This document shows, one piece after another, positions 15,787-23,875 of a stretch of DNA of 32,985 nt. The notes under the pieces are model-generated. The model was not told the origin of the DNA and did no database searches. It saw nothing but the letters and a program-made list of their open reading frames with translations. The stretch lies in the IMG/VR virus record IMGVR_UViG_3300044691_000414, positions 1-32,985 of that record. The stretch is one strand, 5' to 3'. The number at the start of each line of letters is the position of its first letter. Position 1 is the stretch's first letter. The DNA comes from a virus. The translations under genes were made by a program, and so were the position numbers.

Positions 15787-16127
15787 TCAGCGAGAGATGC
15801 ACCGTATGCCTGTGCGATGCCTTCAAATATCATCCCCAAGTTCTTGATGGTGACGAGAGAGGTGACCTTATCGATCGTGATCTTTGGTTGGTGCGAGAGC
15901 AGGGCGGCATAGAGCAGCGGCACTAGACGCAGAGCATCCATCGTGGATAGATCGAGAGCGTGGAGAAGGTTGCATTCGACGCCGATGTCGCGGAGGTTCT
16001 TCTGGGCGAGCGAGAGCGCACCGAATGTGAAGCAGAGGAAGTAAGTCTCTTTGCCGAGCTTGATTTCAATCTTGGGGAGCGTGGGATCGATCTCAGGGTT
16101 TCCTGCGATCTTTACAGATTTAGCCAT
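15741..16127 (-). CDS. Tail assembly chaperone (lambda gpG-like)
   Basis: A 128-residue acidic protein located between the tail tube and tape-measure genes, where the gpG-type chaperone that coats the tape measure is always found. It contains I-E-I-K-L-G-K-E-T-Y-F-L-C-F-T-F-G-A-L near residues 20-40, a segment common in this class, then a helical body and an acidic C-terminus (D-P-S-P-E-D-V-K-A-D). The stop at 15741 lies inside the -1 open frame of the second ORF, consistent with a frameshifted fusion. It ends 117 bases downstream of the tail tube gene, with a hairpin in between. Confidence 0.82.
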   Translation of the reverse strand: MAKSVKIAGNPEIDPTLPKIEIKLGKETYFLCFTFGALSLAQKNLRDIGVECNLLHALDLSTMDALRLVPLLYAALLSHQPKITIDKVTSLVTIKNLGMIFEGIAQAYGASLADPSPEDVKADPTLAE

Positions 16128-16201
16128 CAGAGTGTGTCTCCGTTATATGTGCGTAGTTTGGTTACAAGTAGCGGCCAGAGCGACTGGCCACCCAGAAGAG
16201 A

Positions 16202-16221
16202 GGCCACCCCGTAGGGTGGCC
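16202..16221 (-). terminator. Hairpin after the tail tube gene
   Basis: A perfect 8-bp stem (GGCCACCC ... GGGTGGCC) with a four-base loop, 24 bases after the leftward tail tube gene. On the minus strand it is followed by a mixed TCTCTTCT run rather than a full U-tract. A further direct copy of the left arm lies at 16186-16193. It may act as an attenuator that keeps the highly expressed tail tube above the downstream chaperones. Confidence 0.55.
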
Positions 16222-16244
16222 GTGGATGCGGCGGTGTGGAAGGC

Positions 16245-16730
16245 TTAGCTTCCGGCGGTGAAGACAACCGAGTTGAGGTCGATGCTGAACGTTGCGCTCG
16301 AGACCTTGGTCTGACTCAGATCGAACGCTCCGGCCTCGGTCACGATGCCCGACATCTTGTAGAGGTCACCGGTGGTCGTTTGACCAGCCAAAGGGTTGGG
16401 CGTCAGCTGGAGCTGGAAATCATAGGCCGCACCGTTCGAGTTGGCCGCGATCAGGGCAAGCTGACCTGCGTTGTTTGAGACCCGGTTGTATGTGCCGGTC
16501 AACGAACCGAGGTCGAGCGTGGTACCAAGCTTCTGCACAACCTGACCGCTATCGAAGTTGGTGTTCGTGGTGGTAGCACGTTTGATCGAGGCGAATCTGA
16601 AGTCGGACAGCTCGCCGATGGGAACGGCGGTCGCCGCAGGGACGATGCCTGTGATGCCGAGGATCGAGAGGGTGCAGCCTGCGCCGAGAATCTGGCCTTT
16701 GCTTGGTACTGGTACGAAGGGCGTGGGCAT
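16245..16730 (-). CDS. Major tail (tube) protein
   Basis: A 161-residue protein of low charge and high beta content. The N-terminus runs G-Q-I-L-G-A-G-C-T-L-S-I-L-G, followed by I-P-A-type turns and a G-E-L-S-D-F-R-F segment. The C-terminal half has A-x-Y-D-F-Q-L-Q-L near residue 105 and a final A-T-F-S-I-D-L-N-S-V-V-F-T. Identity as tail tube rests on these beta features, its size and its place between the tail completion and tail chaperone genes. It is followed by a hairpin, as often seen after abundant structural proteins. Expected to polymerise as hexameric rings around the tape measure. Confidence 0.8.
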   Translation of the reverse strand: MPTPFVPVPSKGQILGAGCTLSILGITGIVPAATAVPIGELSDFRFASIKRATTTNTNFDSGQVVQKLGTTLDLGSLTGTYNRVSNNAGQLALIAANSNGAAYDFQLQLTPNPLAGQTTTGDLYKMSGIVTEAGAFDLSQTKVSSATFSIDLNSVVFTAGS

Positions 16731-16748
16731 GGGTGATACTCCTGGGTG

Positions 16749-17123
16749 TTAGCTGGTGAAGTTGTGTGTGACGTAGAACTCGACCATCGCTCTAAACTCC
16801 AGAAGCTCGTGGTCGAAGAAATCGGTTGGCTGAATGAAGCTGATCTTGACGCCGTTCGCGCTGTATTGCGACAGCGCGGCAATGATGGCGTGGCGGAGGG
16901 TTACGGCATCGAAGTAGCTGTTGCCCCAGGCGTTCACCTCAACGCGATACCTTTGGGTGCCATACGTATCTTGGGTGGCCTGTGAGCTGCCGCCAATGAA
17001 GAGGTAGTGGACCGCAGGGAATGCTGCGTCTTTCGGTAGCGCGGCGGGAAAGATACCGCCGGTAGCGAGCGCAGTGATTGCGGAGGATGACCGTAGCAGG
17101 CCGTCAAATATAAGCTCGATCAT
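16749..17123 (-). CDS. Tail completion protein (DUF3168-like)
   Basis: A 124-residue protein with a DUF3168/tail-terminator layout: the N-terminal helix I-F-D-G-L-L-R-S-S, then F-P-A-V-H-Y-x-F-I-G-G, a central R-Y-R-V-E-V-N-A-W-G strand, and the helix D-A-V-T-L-R-H-A-I-I-A-A-L before C-terminal strands (E-F-R-A-M-V-E-F-Y-V). This family caps the tail and joins it to the head. It lies four bases downstream of the head-tail adaptor and 18 bases upstream of the tail tube gene, its conserved location. Confidence 0.82.
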   Translation of the reverse strand: MIELIFDGLLRSSSAITALATGGIFPAALPKDAAFPAVHYLFIGGSSQATQDTYGTQRYRVEVNAWGNSYFDAVTLRHAIIAALSQYSANGVKISFIQPTDFFDHELLEFRAMVEFYVTHNFTS

Positions 17124-17126
17124 GGG

Positions 17127-17483
17127 CTACTCCTCTGCCTCTAATTCGAAGCACATGAAGATTAGCCACTGATTCCCTTGCTTATCGTTAAGGACGGCTT
17201 CAATCTCATACGTGTGGGTGACGCCGGTGGTTGGCTCCGTGTAGACGATGCGCTGCTTCGCCGTGAAGATGACGGATGAGGTGTAGCGGATCGTGATGCG
17301 ATGCGCGACCTTCGACATGAACTCAGCCGTGGAGTAGAGAAGTTGGCTTCCCTGAATGTCGATGGCGGCCCAGCACTTGTAGATCGTGTTCCAATCCGCC
17401 GGGAGCGGCTGCTGGAAGGCGTCTAGTTCGGCAGTCCCAAGGTACTGCACCGAAATACGCCTGTTGAGCTTGCCTGCTTGCAT
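17127..17483 (-). CDS. Head-tail adaptor (SPP1 gp16/HK97 stopper type)
   Basis: A 118-residue protein of the Phage_H_T_join type. The diagnostic opening is M-Q-A-G-K-L-N-R-R-I-S-V-Q, followed by D-A-F-Q-Q-P near residue 21, W-x-A-I-D-I-Q-G-S-Q near 38, H-R-I-T-I-R-Y near 62, and a strand-rich C-terminus (Y-E-I-E-A-V-L-N-D). It acts as the stopper between connector and tail. The start at 17483 follows a 208-base gap, the longest break inside the head-tail block. Confidence 0.85.
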   Translation of the reverse strand: MQAGKLNRRISVQYLGTAELDAFQQPLPADWNTIYKCWAAIDIQGSQLLYSTAEFMSKVAHRITIRYTSSVIFTAKQRIVYTEPTTGVTHTYEIEAVLNDKQGNQWLIFMCFELEAEE

Positions 17484-17652
17484 CTTCGTCCATCTTTCTT
17501 AGCTTCGTGTGCAGCACGACGCGCTTCCGCGCGGCGGTTGACTTCGCCAGCAAATGTGAGCGAAAATATGGGGGAATGAGTAAGCCCGAGGACCGTACAG
17601 CCCCCGGGGCAGCGAGCCCTACTTATTCAGTAGAACTCTAGCGAGTACTGCC

Positions 17653-17685
17653 AAGGCCAATGAGACCGATTATCTCGTTGGCCTT
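17653..17685. terminator. Long hairpin between connector and adaptor genes
   Basis: A 13-bp stem (AAGGCCAATGAGA with TCTCGTTGGCCTT, one wobble pair) and a seven-base loop, directly after the leftward connector gene, which ends at 17692. The U-rich side is on the plus strand (TTTCCTCTTTAA), so on the minus strand it is an imperfect terminator, more likely a pause, attenuator or mRNA stabiliser. The remaining gap (17484-17652) holds no gene that I can support. Confidence 0.55.
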
Positions 17686-17691
17686 TCCTCT

Positions 17692-18363
17692 TTAAGAGAT
17701 TTCATAACTTAGGCAGGTGAACTTCTCAGTGTCGAGCAGGGCTTGCACACCCATCGGGATGTTCTTCAGGTTCAGTTCGGATGATTCCTCGCGATGCGCG
17801 TACCAGTGACCGACGAGTAAGAGAATGGCGATCACGACTGTCTGAGGGCAGGTGTTTACGTCGACGCCATCACCGTAGCTGCCGGCTACGAACTTGATCT
17901 TCACCGAGCCGGGAATGTACGTCTGGAGCATTGGCCAAAAGAGGCCGGGTGCAGGTAGGATACGTGCCGGCTCCGAGATGATGTCGACCGAGTAGGTAGC
18001 AGGGTCAAGAGTTTGAGGTTGGCCAAGTCCATCCACGTAGGTGATGCTTGTGACGCTGACCAGAGTGGGCTTCGGCAGAGATATCGTGAAGTCCGTCCAG
18101 TATCCGGTGTCGATATAATCACGCAGATGGCTGCGGCTGACAGTGGTACGGGGAATCACGTAGGGGAAGTTGTCGAGTGACAGCATCCAGGTCTGGTTGA
18201 AGAAGGACCTGTTGCAATACTTTTCTGCGTACTGAGTGGCGGCGGTGATTAACGCCTTGATGAGCAGATCGTCTTCCGGATAATCGACACGGAGGTGTGA
18301 CTTCGCGATCTGGAGCGAGACCGGCTCTGCTGCTGGCGGTACGGTACGGGTGTAGCTCAGCAT
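17692..18363 (-). CDS. Head-tail connector protein (gp6-like)
   Basis: A 223-residue protein of the phage gp6-like connector family. The opening P-V-S-L-Q-I-A-K-S-H-L-R-V-D-Y-P-E-D-D-L-L-I, the helix A-A-T-Q-Y-A-E-K-Y-C-N-R-S-F, and the strand W-x-L-S-L-D-N-F-P are typical. The C-terminal half has Y-G-D-G-V-D-V-N-T-C-P, then I-A-I-L-L-L-V-G-H-W-Y-A-H-R-E, the conserved helix ending H-R-E. It is the first connector gene after the capsid and interacts with the portal. Confidence 0.87.
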   Translation of the reverse strand: MLSYTRTVPPAAEPVSLQIAKSHLRVDYPEDDLLIKALITAATQYAEKYCNRSFFNQTWMLSLDNFPYVIPRTTVSRSHLRDYIDTGYWTDFTISLPKPTLVSVTSITYVDGLGQPQTLDPATYSVDIISEPARILPAPGLFWPMLQTYIPGSVKIKFVAGSYGDGVDVNTCPQTVVIAILLLVGHWYAHREESSELNLKNIPMGVQALLDTEKFTCLSYEIS

Positions 18364-18415
18364 TGGCGGGGTCTCTCTAAGGTTGGTGGACAGGTGATAC
18401 AGGTGGGAACGAAGC

Positions 18416-18437
18416 GGGGCTGACCGAAGCCAGCCCC
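18416..18437 (-). terminator. Hairpin after the capsid gene
   Basis: A GC-rich 7-bp stem (GGGGCTG/CAGCCCC) with an eight-base loop containing TTCGG, nine bases beyond the capsid stop. On the minus strand the following bases are only partly T-rich (GCTTCGTTCCC). It is probably an attenuator or mRNA-stabilising structure favouring capsid over connector expression. Confidence 0.55.
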
Positions 18438-18445
18438 TTTCCGCA

Positions 18446-19624
18446 CTACTGGACGTGAATTCCGATGACCGGAGCGATTCCAGCGTTCGTTACAACTCCA
18501 CCAACGCGAGCGAAACCGACGAAGCCGGTTTCAAATCCTGCGCTGTACAGCTCGTTCATCCGGAGGATTCCGAGACCAGGATTCTGCTGCCGGAAGGTGT
18601 AACCCTCACGGAAGTCGCCAAAGAGAATCGGCACGTTGCCAGTCGCCACGACGGGAAGCTGAGTGACGATCTTCACCGGGCGACCAAGGATGGTGCCAAC
18701 GAAGCCGCTCGCAGCCGAACCGTAGTCAGGCAGGAACAGAGGACGACCAGCGGTGTCGGTGAGCCCAATGACATAACCCAGGGTGGCGTTCGACATTGCC
18801 CAGACAGCGTTCGTCTGATAGGCCGGATCGAGAGTACCGATCGCGGTCGCAAAGTCCACATAGCCGACCTTGTTGATGACGGCGGAATTGAAGCCAGTAG
18901 CGTAACCAGCTGTCAGCGATGCAACCGAACCAGCGTTACCGGCGCAAATCAGGCTGGACGCGCCGCGGAAGAACCGCTTCGCAAACTTGTCGCGAATGAA
19001 AGCCTCAACGTCGAAGCCGGCATCGGTCAGAAGGCCGTTGTCGATCTTGATCACGCCGGTGGTGAAATTGTCGACCTGGAGAGTGACGCCAGAGAGAGTC
19101 GGGTCAGTTTCTACCGCGCTCGTCCCGACAGTCACAGCCGCCAGACCATTGGTCGTGTCATTGTCCAGAACCATCTTGATTGGGTTGCCGTGGTCAGTCT
19201 TCAGCAGGTTCACCAGGTCGTAGATCTGGCCGTAGGACTTCTGGGCCTCGATGACCTGGGGGTTGAACATCTGGGGAATTGCCACGCCGGAGTTCGCGGT
19301 CGTAAGATCACGAGATTCCACCCGGCCGGTGGAGAGATAGCTGCGGAACGAAGCCTTCACACGAGCATCGCGTACTTCCACGCGCTCGGCAGGGTCATTC
19401 GACTCACCGGGGATGGGACGCGGCTGATTCACAGCACTGCGCTGCTCGGCATTGTAGCTCTCGACGGCCTGAAGACGGACTATGTCCGAATCCACAACTG
19501 CCACATCAGCCAGCATGGTGTCGAACGTGCTGCGCTGCTCGGCTGTTACTTCGGTGCCCGCGACGATGGCCGTTGCATCGGTCATCAACTTGTTACGTTT
19601 TTCCTGCAAATCCTTGAGAATCAT
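18446..19624 (-). CDS. Major capsid protein, HK97 fold
   Basis: A 392-residue HK97-type capsid. Residues 1-70 form a charged helical delta (scaffolding) domain (K-D-L-Q-E-K-R-N-K-L ...), presumably cut off by the prohead protease around residues 100-115. The mature part contains I-P-Q-M-F-N-P-Q-V-I near 115, the D-D-T-T-N-G region, V-E-A-F-I-R-D-K-F-A-K-R-F near 205, G-Y-V-I-G-L ... R-P-L-F-L-P-D-Y, G-R-P-V-K-I-V and F-G-D-F-R-E-G-Y. This is the normal HK97 gp5 order. An AAAGGA ribosome site lies seven bases before the ATG. The gene is flanked by the protease and the connector. Confidence 0.95.
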   Translation of the reverse strand: MILKDLQEKRNKLMTDATAIVAGTEVTAEQRSTFDTMLADVAVVDSDIVRLQAVESYNAEQRSAVNQPRPIPGESNDPAERVEVRDARVKASFRSYLSTGRVESRDLTTANSGVAIPQMFNPQVIEAQKSYGQIYDLVNLLKTDHGNPIKMVLDNDTTNGLAAVTVGTSAVETDPTLSGVTLQVDNFTTGVIKIDNGLLTDAGFDVEAFIRDKFAKRFFRGASSLICAGNAGSVASLTAGYATGFNSAVINKVGYVDFATAIGTLDPAYQTNAVWAMSNATLGYVIGLTDTAGRPLFLPDYGSAASGFVGTILGRPVKIVTQLPVVATGNVPILFGDFREGYTFRQQNPGLGILRMNELYSAGFETGFVGFARVGGVVTNAGIAPVIGIHVQ

Positions 19625-19764
19625 TGGTGTTTTCCTTTGGGGGTTATTGCCGGACAGTCATGCGGCGGGCAGGGCTTCTCGGTAGCAAGCGGAGGTGTGC
19701 GATTGAACGCAGCCGACTGAGCGGCACATCCTACCTGCGTGGTGCATTGAACTTGTGGGTTGGG

Positions 19765-20556
19765 TTACTTCTTGGCGAGTAGAGCTAACTGCATGCTCAT
19801 CCGGCGGCGTTCAGAGTCGGTGATCGACTTGGAACGCTGGTTGAAACAGGAACACTGCTCGTCCGTGCAATCACCGGCAGAGCAGATGTTGCATGCGCCG
19901 GATCTGCACTGTGCGCAGGGACAGGCGCAAGCTAAATCGGAGTCGAGGTCATCATCGGTTCCGTCTGGAGAATCGGCTCCGTCGGTGACTTCTGCATCAC
20001 GCTTGGTGATCTTCGAACGTAGCTCCTTCGGCATGGATGCCGGGAGGCTGCGCGCCTGGGAGGTTGTTGCGGAGTAAGCCGGGTATGTGACTGGCGAGAC
20101 GTCCAGAAGCTCTTCGAACTCCAGAATGCGGCGGGTAACTGTACCGTCGGGGTTCTCCGTCCACTGATCACGCTTGCAAATGAATCCAAACGAACTCTGA
20201 GTCACATCCTTCCGGCGCATAGAAACGATCAGGTCGCGAGCGATCTGTGTGTCGGGCGGATCAATGACATATGCCAGGCCGCGGGCGTCGACGGTCAGGT
20301 GCAGAGTGTTGGCCGTTGTGCGGCCAAGCACGCAATCAGAGTTGTGATTCCAGAGGGCGCGACAATCAGGCTGGTTGGCCATGACGGTGTCGAACGCTTT
20401 AGGATCGATGACTTCATTGAAGTAGCCGAGATCATCCGACTTCGTTTCGAAGAGTGCAGCGTAACCCGAAATACTGGGTGTCTCACCCTCTTTTGACACG
20501 CGGAACTCTGCTACTACGTTGCGTCGTTCGACGACTGGCTTGGACGGCTTAGGCAT
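19765..20556 (-). CDS. Prohead protease (HK97 family, S78) with Cys-rich tail
   Basis: A 263-residue protease that processes the capsid delta domain. The catalytic His71 is in L-W-N-H-N and the catalytic Ser is in the Q-S-S-F-G-F motif (residues 120-125). An I-S-G-Y-A-A-x-F start and E-V-I-D-P-x-A-F block are typical. Residues 170-208 are a linker rich in Asp, Thr and Ser. Residues 210-237 contain nine cysteines in C-x-C-x-C-x2-C-x4-C-x2-C spacing, like a metal or disulphide knot, before a basic helical end. The start overlaps the portal stop by eight bases. A 140-base gap separates it from the capsid gene. Confidence 0.92.
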   Translation of the reverse strand: MPKPSKPVVERRNVVAEFRVSKEGETPSISGYAALFETKSDDLGYFNEVIDPKAFDTVMANQPDCRALWNHNSDCVLGRTTANTLHLTVDARGLAYVIDPPDTQIARDLIVSMRRKDVTQSSFGFICKRDQWTENPDGTVTRRILEFEELLDVSPVTYPAYSATTSQARSLPASMPKELRSKITKRDAEVTDGADSPDGTDDDLDSDLACACPCAQCRSGACNICSAGDCTDEQCSCFNQRSKSITDSERRRMSMQLALLAKK

Positions 20557-22204
20557 GGATGTCCTTTAGTGCGATGGCTGCACCGGCTTCGCGGAAGATG
20601 CCGAGGTGGATGGCACGTATTGCTTTGCTGAGTTCGGCGCCGGCGCTGGTGTCGCGAGTCTCCGCGGTCCAGTCAGCTGCTCTGGTGGCGGCCGCTTTGA
20701 GGTATTCGCGGGTCGTCTTATCCGATGGCTTCCATTCATCTCCGAGGCTGAACTGGGTACGAGCCTCAGCTTCGACTATGGACGCGATGGACTCGAGAAC
20801 CGGAGTGAAGATCGGAGTGATAGTCTCCACATCGCGCTTGCTGCGCGTCGTTACCCGGCCGACAGCATCCTTGAAGATGCTGTTGAACGCGGAAATGTAC
20901 GAATCGAAGAGCGAACGCTGTGCCGGTGTTGGATCAACAGGGGTCGCTGGCGTCGGCGCTGGCTCGTCTGCGGTCTTGAGCATATTCGCCGCGTTCTGCA
21001 TGTTGACCGGAGCCCACAGCAAATCGCCTTCTGGGCCGATGGGATTTTCACCAAGCTTAGCTAAAATCGTGTTGGTTGAGTAGAACCCCCACTGCTTTCC
21101 AACTGCGAAGCCCGCCATCGTAGATGCGAAGTCTCCTCTGAGAATTTCCTCAATGTCAAACTCCACGAAGAGTGATCCATCAGCCGGCAGTAGCTTCCGG
21201 GCAATCTCTTTTTCAATCCGCACCATATACGGACGGAGAGCCTGGATGAGTTGAAGAGCCTGCTGCTCGTGATTCGCATTCGAGAGTCTGGCCGTGTCGC
21301 CAAGCATCGAAGGCGCCAATCGGAAGAGGGCTGCAATGTCAGTGCGGGTGAGCTGCTTCGTTTGAAGGAACTGGCTGTCCTCTGGCGATAAAGAAAGCTG
21401 CGTGTATTTCCAGTCTTGAGGAAGTACGCCTACTCGCCCTTGATTCTCACCGGAATTGGCATCTTCCCAGAACTTACGGAAGTTGATGAGCTCTTTCTCG
21501 TCAACAGTGTTTACTGGGGTGAGAAGACCAGATGGTCTTGAGCCGCCGCCGAAGAAGTTGGCTCCGAAGCGTTCCGTAGCGCGCGCCAGCCCGATAGTCT
21601 GTCGTGCTTGCTGAATAGGAGATAGTCCACGTAAGCCGTCCCAAGAGAAAAGCGGGAAGTGCAACATGTCGGCCGCGGCGATTATGCGTGACTGGCCGCT
21701 GGCCATTCCGACAGTCGTCTTATAGGCCAGTTTGCCGTTGGGGAGTCGCACCGGCTCGGTCTGGAGAGGACTGAGTGGATAGAGTCCAACGGGCTTAGAA
21801 GATGCATTGCGCAGTATCTCGCAGTAGCTGTTGCCAGTGAGAGCCATGCAGCCGGCCAGCGATTCCCACATGACTGGAGCCGACATCTCATCGTTGGGAC
21901 TCAGACTCAGGATGCGATGGATGGGGTCTTCAGTTGCCTCCTGACGGCCCTTGGGAAGCCGTTTGTAGGTGCGGATAGTCAGTGAACCGATAGACTCAGC
22001 AATGATCCGAACCGCGGTGTACACACTTACATGCTGGAGGGCCAGTGCTTCGTTGATGAGTTCGCCGCTGGAGGTACGGTGAGTATTGGTCAGCGCCGCC
22101 CAGGCCGCTGCAAAGAGTCCACCTGCATTGACACTGTTATCTCGCTTCTCAGCGGGTACGGTCGACGCGGTTTCGCCGCTGAGATTGAGGGAGATCAAAG
22201 GCAT
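20549..22204 (-). CDS. Portal protein, HK97 family
   Basis: A 551-residue portal forming the dodecameric DNA gate at one vertex. Family marks include the L-Q-H-V-S-V-Y-T-A-V-R-I-I-A-E-S-I-G-S-L near residues 52-72, the R-x-L-P-K-G-R region, D-P-I-H-R-I-L-S-L-S-P-N-D, M-T-x-x-x-F-W-E-S-x-x-G-C-M-A-L-type helices, N-S-Y-C-E-I near 127, and R-F-G-A-N-F-F-G-G-G-S-R-P-S-G-L. The C-terminal half includes the clip and crown helices and a basic, alanine-rich tail. It overlaps the protease gene by eight bases and starts 12 bases after the TerL stop. Confidence 0.92.
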   Translation of the reverse strand: MPLISLNLSGETASTVPAEKRDNSVNAGGLFAAAWAALTNTHRTSSGELINEALALQHVSVYTAVRIIAESIGSLTIRTYKRLPKGRQEATEDPIHRILSLSPNDEMSAPVMWESLAGCMALTGNSYCEILRNASSKPVGLYPLSPLQTEPVRLPNGKLAYKTTVGMASGQSRIIAAADMLHFPLFSWDGLRGLSPIQQARQTIGLARATERFGANFFGGGSRPSGLLTPVNTVDEKELINFRKFWEDANSGENQGRVGVLPQDWKYTQLSLSPEDSQFLQTKQLTRTDIAALFRLAPSMLGDTARLSNANHEQQALQLIQALRPYMVRIEKEIARKLLPADGSLFVEFDIEEILRGDFASTMAGFAVGKQWGFYSTNTILAKLGENPIGPEGDLLWAPVNMQNAANMLKTADEPAPTPATPVDPTPAQRSLFDSYISAFNSIFKDAVGRVTTRSKRDVETITPIFTPVLESIASIVEAEARTQFSLGDEWKPSDKTTREYLKAAATRAADWTAETRDTSAGAELSKAIRAIHLGIFREAGAAIALKDIHA

Positions 22205-22216
22205 TAAGATCCGTTA

Positions 22217-23875
22217 TTAAAGGAAAAAGGGTTGGAATGAAGACTGTTTTGGTTTGATTGGGACGACCATTGCTCGCGACAGTGCGTCGAGGATCGCCGA
22301 TATGCCGTCTATTTTCTCGGTCGACTTGGCTTTGTCAGGTTTGAGAAGGCCGCTCGCTCCCACACGAACGATAAGGTTGCTTGCCATCCAACGAAGGACG
22401 GGGTTGTTCCCGTGCATGATCTCGTTCCGAAGGACCAGCTCGAGCAGGCGCTTGCACGGAGGAGTCATTGCGACTTCCCCTTGGTTGATGTTCACCGCCG
22501 TTAGGCCATCGCTTTCCAGCTGCGGAATGATATCCGCTGCGAAAGCACGGTCGAAGCACACCTCTACGATCTGGTATTCACCCGAAAGTTCTTTGATCTT
22601 CTCTCGAATGAACTGCGTGTCGATTACGTTGCCTGGCGTGAGATTGAATAGGCCTTGCCGCTCCCATACATCGTAGGGGACACGATCGCGCTTCACGCGC
22701 TTCTGGATATTCCCTTCGGGCAAGAAGAAGTACGGAAGTATCGCCCATTTCTTGCGCACACCATACGGCGGGAACAGCAGCACAAATGCAGAAGTATCCG
22801 TTGTCGAACTGAGATCGAGGCCTCCAAAACATGGCTGACCCTTCAGTGCTTCCGCATCGATGGGTTCTGCGCAGTTGTCCCAATCCTTCATCGGAAGGAA
22901 TGCACTAACAGAGTCTGTCCAGACGTTGAGTCTGTAACGAAGGAATGCGTTGAGGCTCGCCGGATCGGAACTTGCCTTGAGGGCCTGTTCGCGCATATCG
23001 CTTATCTTTACTAATGACCCGAGTGCAGGGTTGGCTTTGATCCACACCGACTCATCTTCGTAGTTGTCTTCATCGTCGATACAGGCAATGAAGGAAAACC
23101 ACGAATCGTCGGGGATGATTCCCTGTAGAACCTTGAGCGAGTATTCCCGAGTCTGCCAACAAATTGAGTTGCGGTCATAGCCGGCAGTCGTGAGAGCAAA
23201 TAGTCGGGAGTTGTCCCGTTTGCCTAATGCCATCACCATTGCATCCCACACCCCACGGTGTGGATGCATGTGCAATTCTTCAATGACTACAAAAGAAGGT
23301 CGCTTACCCTGAAGATTGCGTTCCTGTGCAGATAGAGGCTCAAACTTGGATGCCAGCGAAGGAATGTGTAGGTTGTTCTTATGCTGGACAACCAGATTCC
23401 TTAGCTCCGGCTGCAACTCCACCATCTTCGCAGTGGTATCCCACACGATACGTGCGGTTTCTCTGTCTGTACCCGCGCTGTAAACCTCTGTTGCATATGG
23501 GCCGGTAACAAGCTCCATCTCGCAAAGGCCGCTTAGTAGAGCAGATTTGCCATTGCCTCGAGCCAGCTCGACGTAGGCGATCTTGTAGCGCCTGAATCCT
23601 GTCTCTTCCCATTCCCATCCGTAAAAGATGGCTAGCAATGCTCTTTGAAACGGAAGCGTATGAATAGGTTCGCCAGCATGGCCATCATCGGTCTGGACTA
23701 CAAACTCATCAAAGTAATCGAGAACAAGTTGTGCTTTTTCCTCATTGAACCGAAGGCCACGTAAATGGCCTTCTTTGAGGTCGTCTACATGACGTTGTAG
23801 TTGTAGCTTCACCCATTTTGACGTAACGATTCGCCCAGAAAGAACGTCTCTAATGTACTGTTCGGCGACCTTCAT
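22217..23875 (-). CDS. terL: Terminase large subunit
   Basis: I prefer the ATG at 23875, giving 552 residues that begin M-K-V-A-E-Q-Y-I-R-D-V-L-S-G, the family N-terminus; an in-frame start at 23986 would lie far inside terS. Walker A is A-R-G-N-G-K-S (residues 105-111) and Walker B is V-V-I-E-E (196-200), with a coupling motif L-F-A-L-T-T-A-G near 225-232. The C-terminal nuclease domain has G-G-L-D-L-S-S-T-T-D-T-S-A and a later C-F-D-R-A-F-A segment and D-G-I-S-A-I-L-D acidic residues. It powers DNA packaging with TerS and the portal. The gene overlaps terS by 26 bases. Confidence 0.94.
   Translation of the reverse strand: MKVAEQYIRDVLSGRIVTSKWVKLQLQRHVDDLKEGHLRGLRFNEEKAQLVLDYFDEFVVQTDDGHAGEPIHTLPFQRALLAIFYGWEWEETGFRRYKIAYVELARGNGKSALLSGLCEMELVTGPYATEVYSAGTDRETARIVWDTTAKMVELQPELRNLVVQHKNNLHIPSLASKFEPLSAQERNLQGKRPSFVVIEELHMHPHRGVWDAMVMALGKRDNSRLFALTTAGYDRNSICWQTREYSLKVLQGIIPDDSWFSFIACIDDEDNYEDESVWIKANPALGSLVKISDMREQALKASSDPASLNAFLRYRLNVWTDSVSAFLPMKDWDNCAEPIDAEALKGQPCFGGLDLSSTTDTSAFVLLFPPYGVRKKWAILPYFFLPEGNIQKRVKRDRVPYDVWERQGLFNLTPGNVIDTQFIREKIKELSGEYQIVEVCFDRAFAADIIPQLESDGLTAVNINQGEVAMTPPCKRLLELVLRNEIMHGNNPVLRWMASNLIVRVGASGLLKPDKAKSTEKIDGISAILDALSRAMVVPIKPKQSSFQPFFL

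Noticed and set aside
17484-17691. Possible extra small gene between connector and adaptor
   Set aside because: A basic leftward frame (E-V-N-R-R-A-E-A-R-R) exists but has no start codon in frame, and a rightward 21-codon frame is too short to support.
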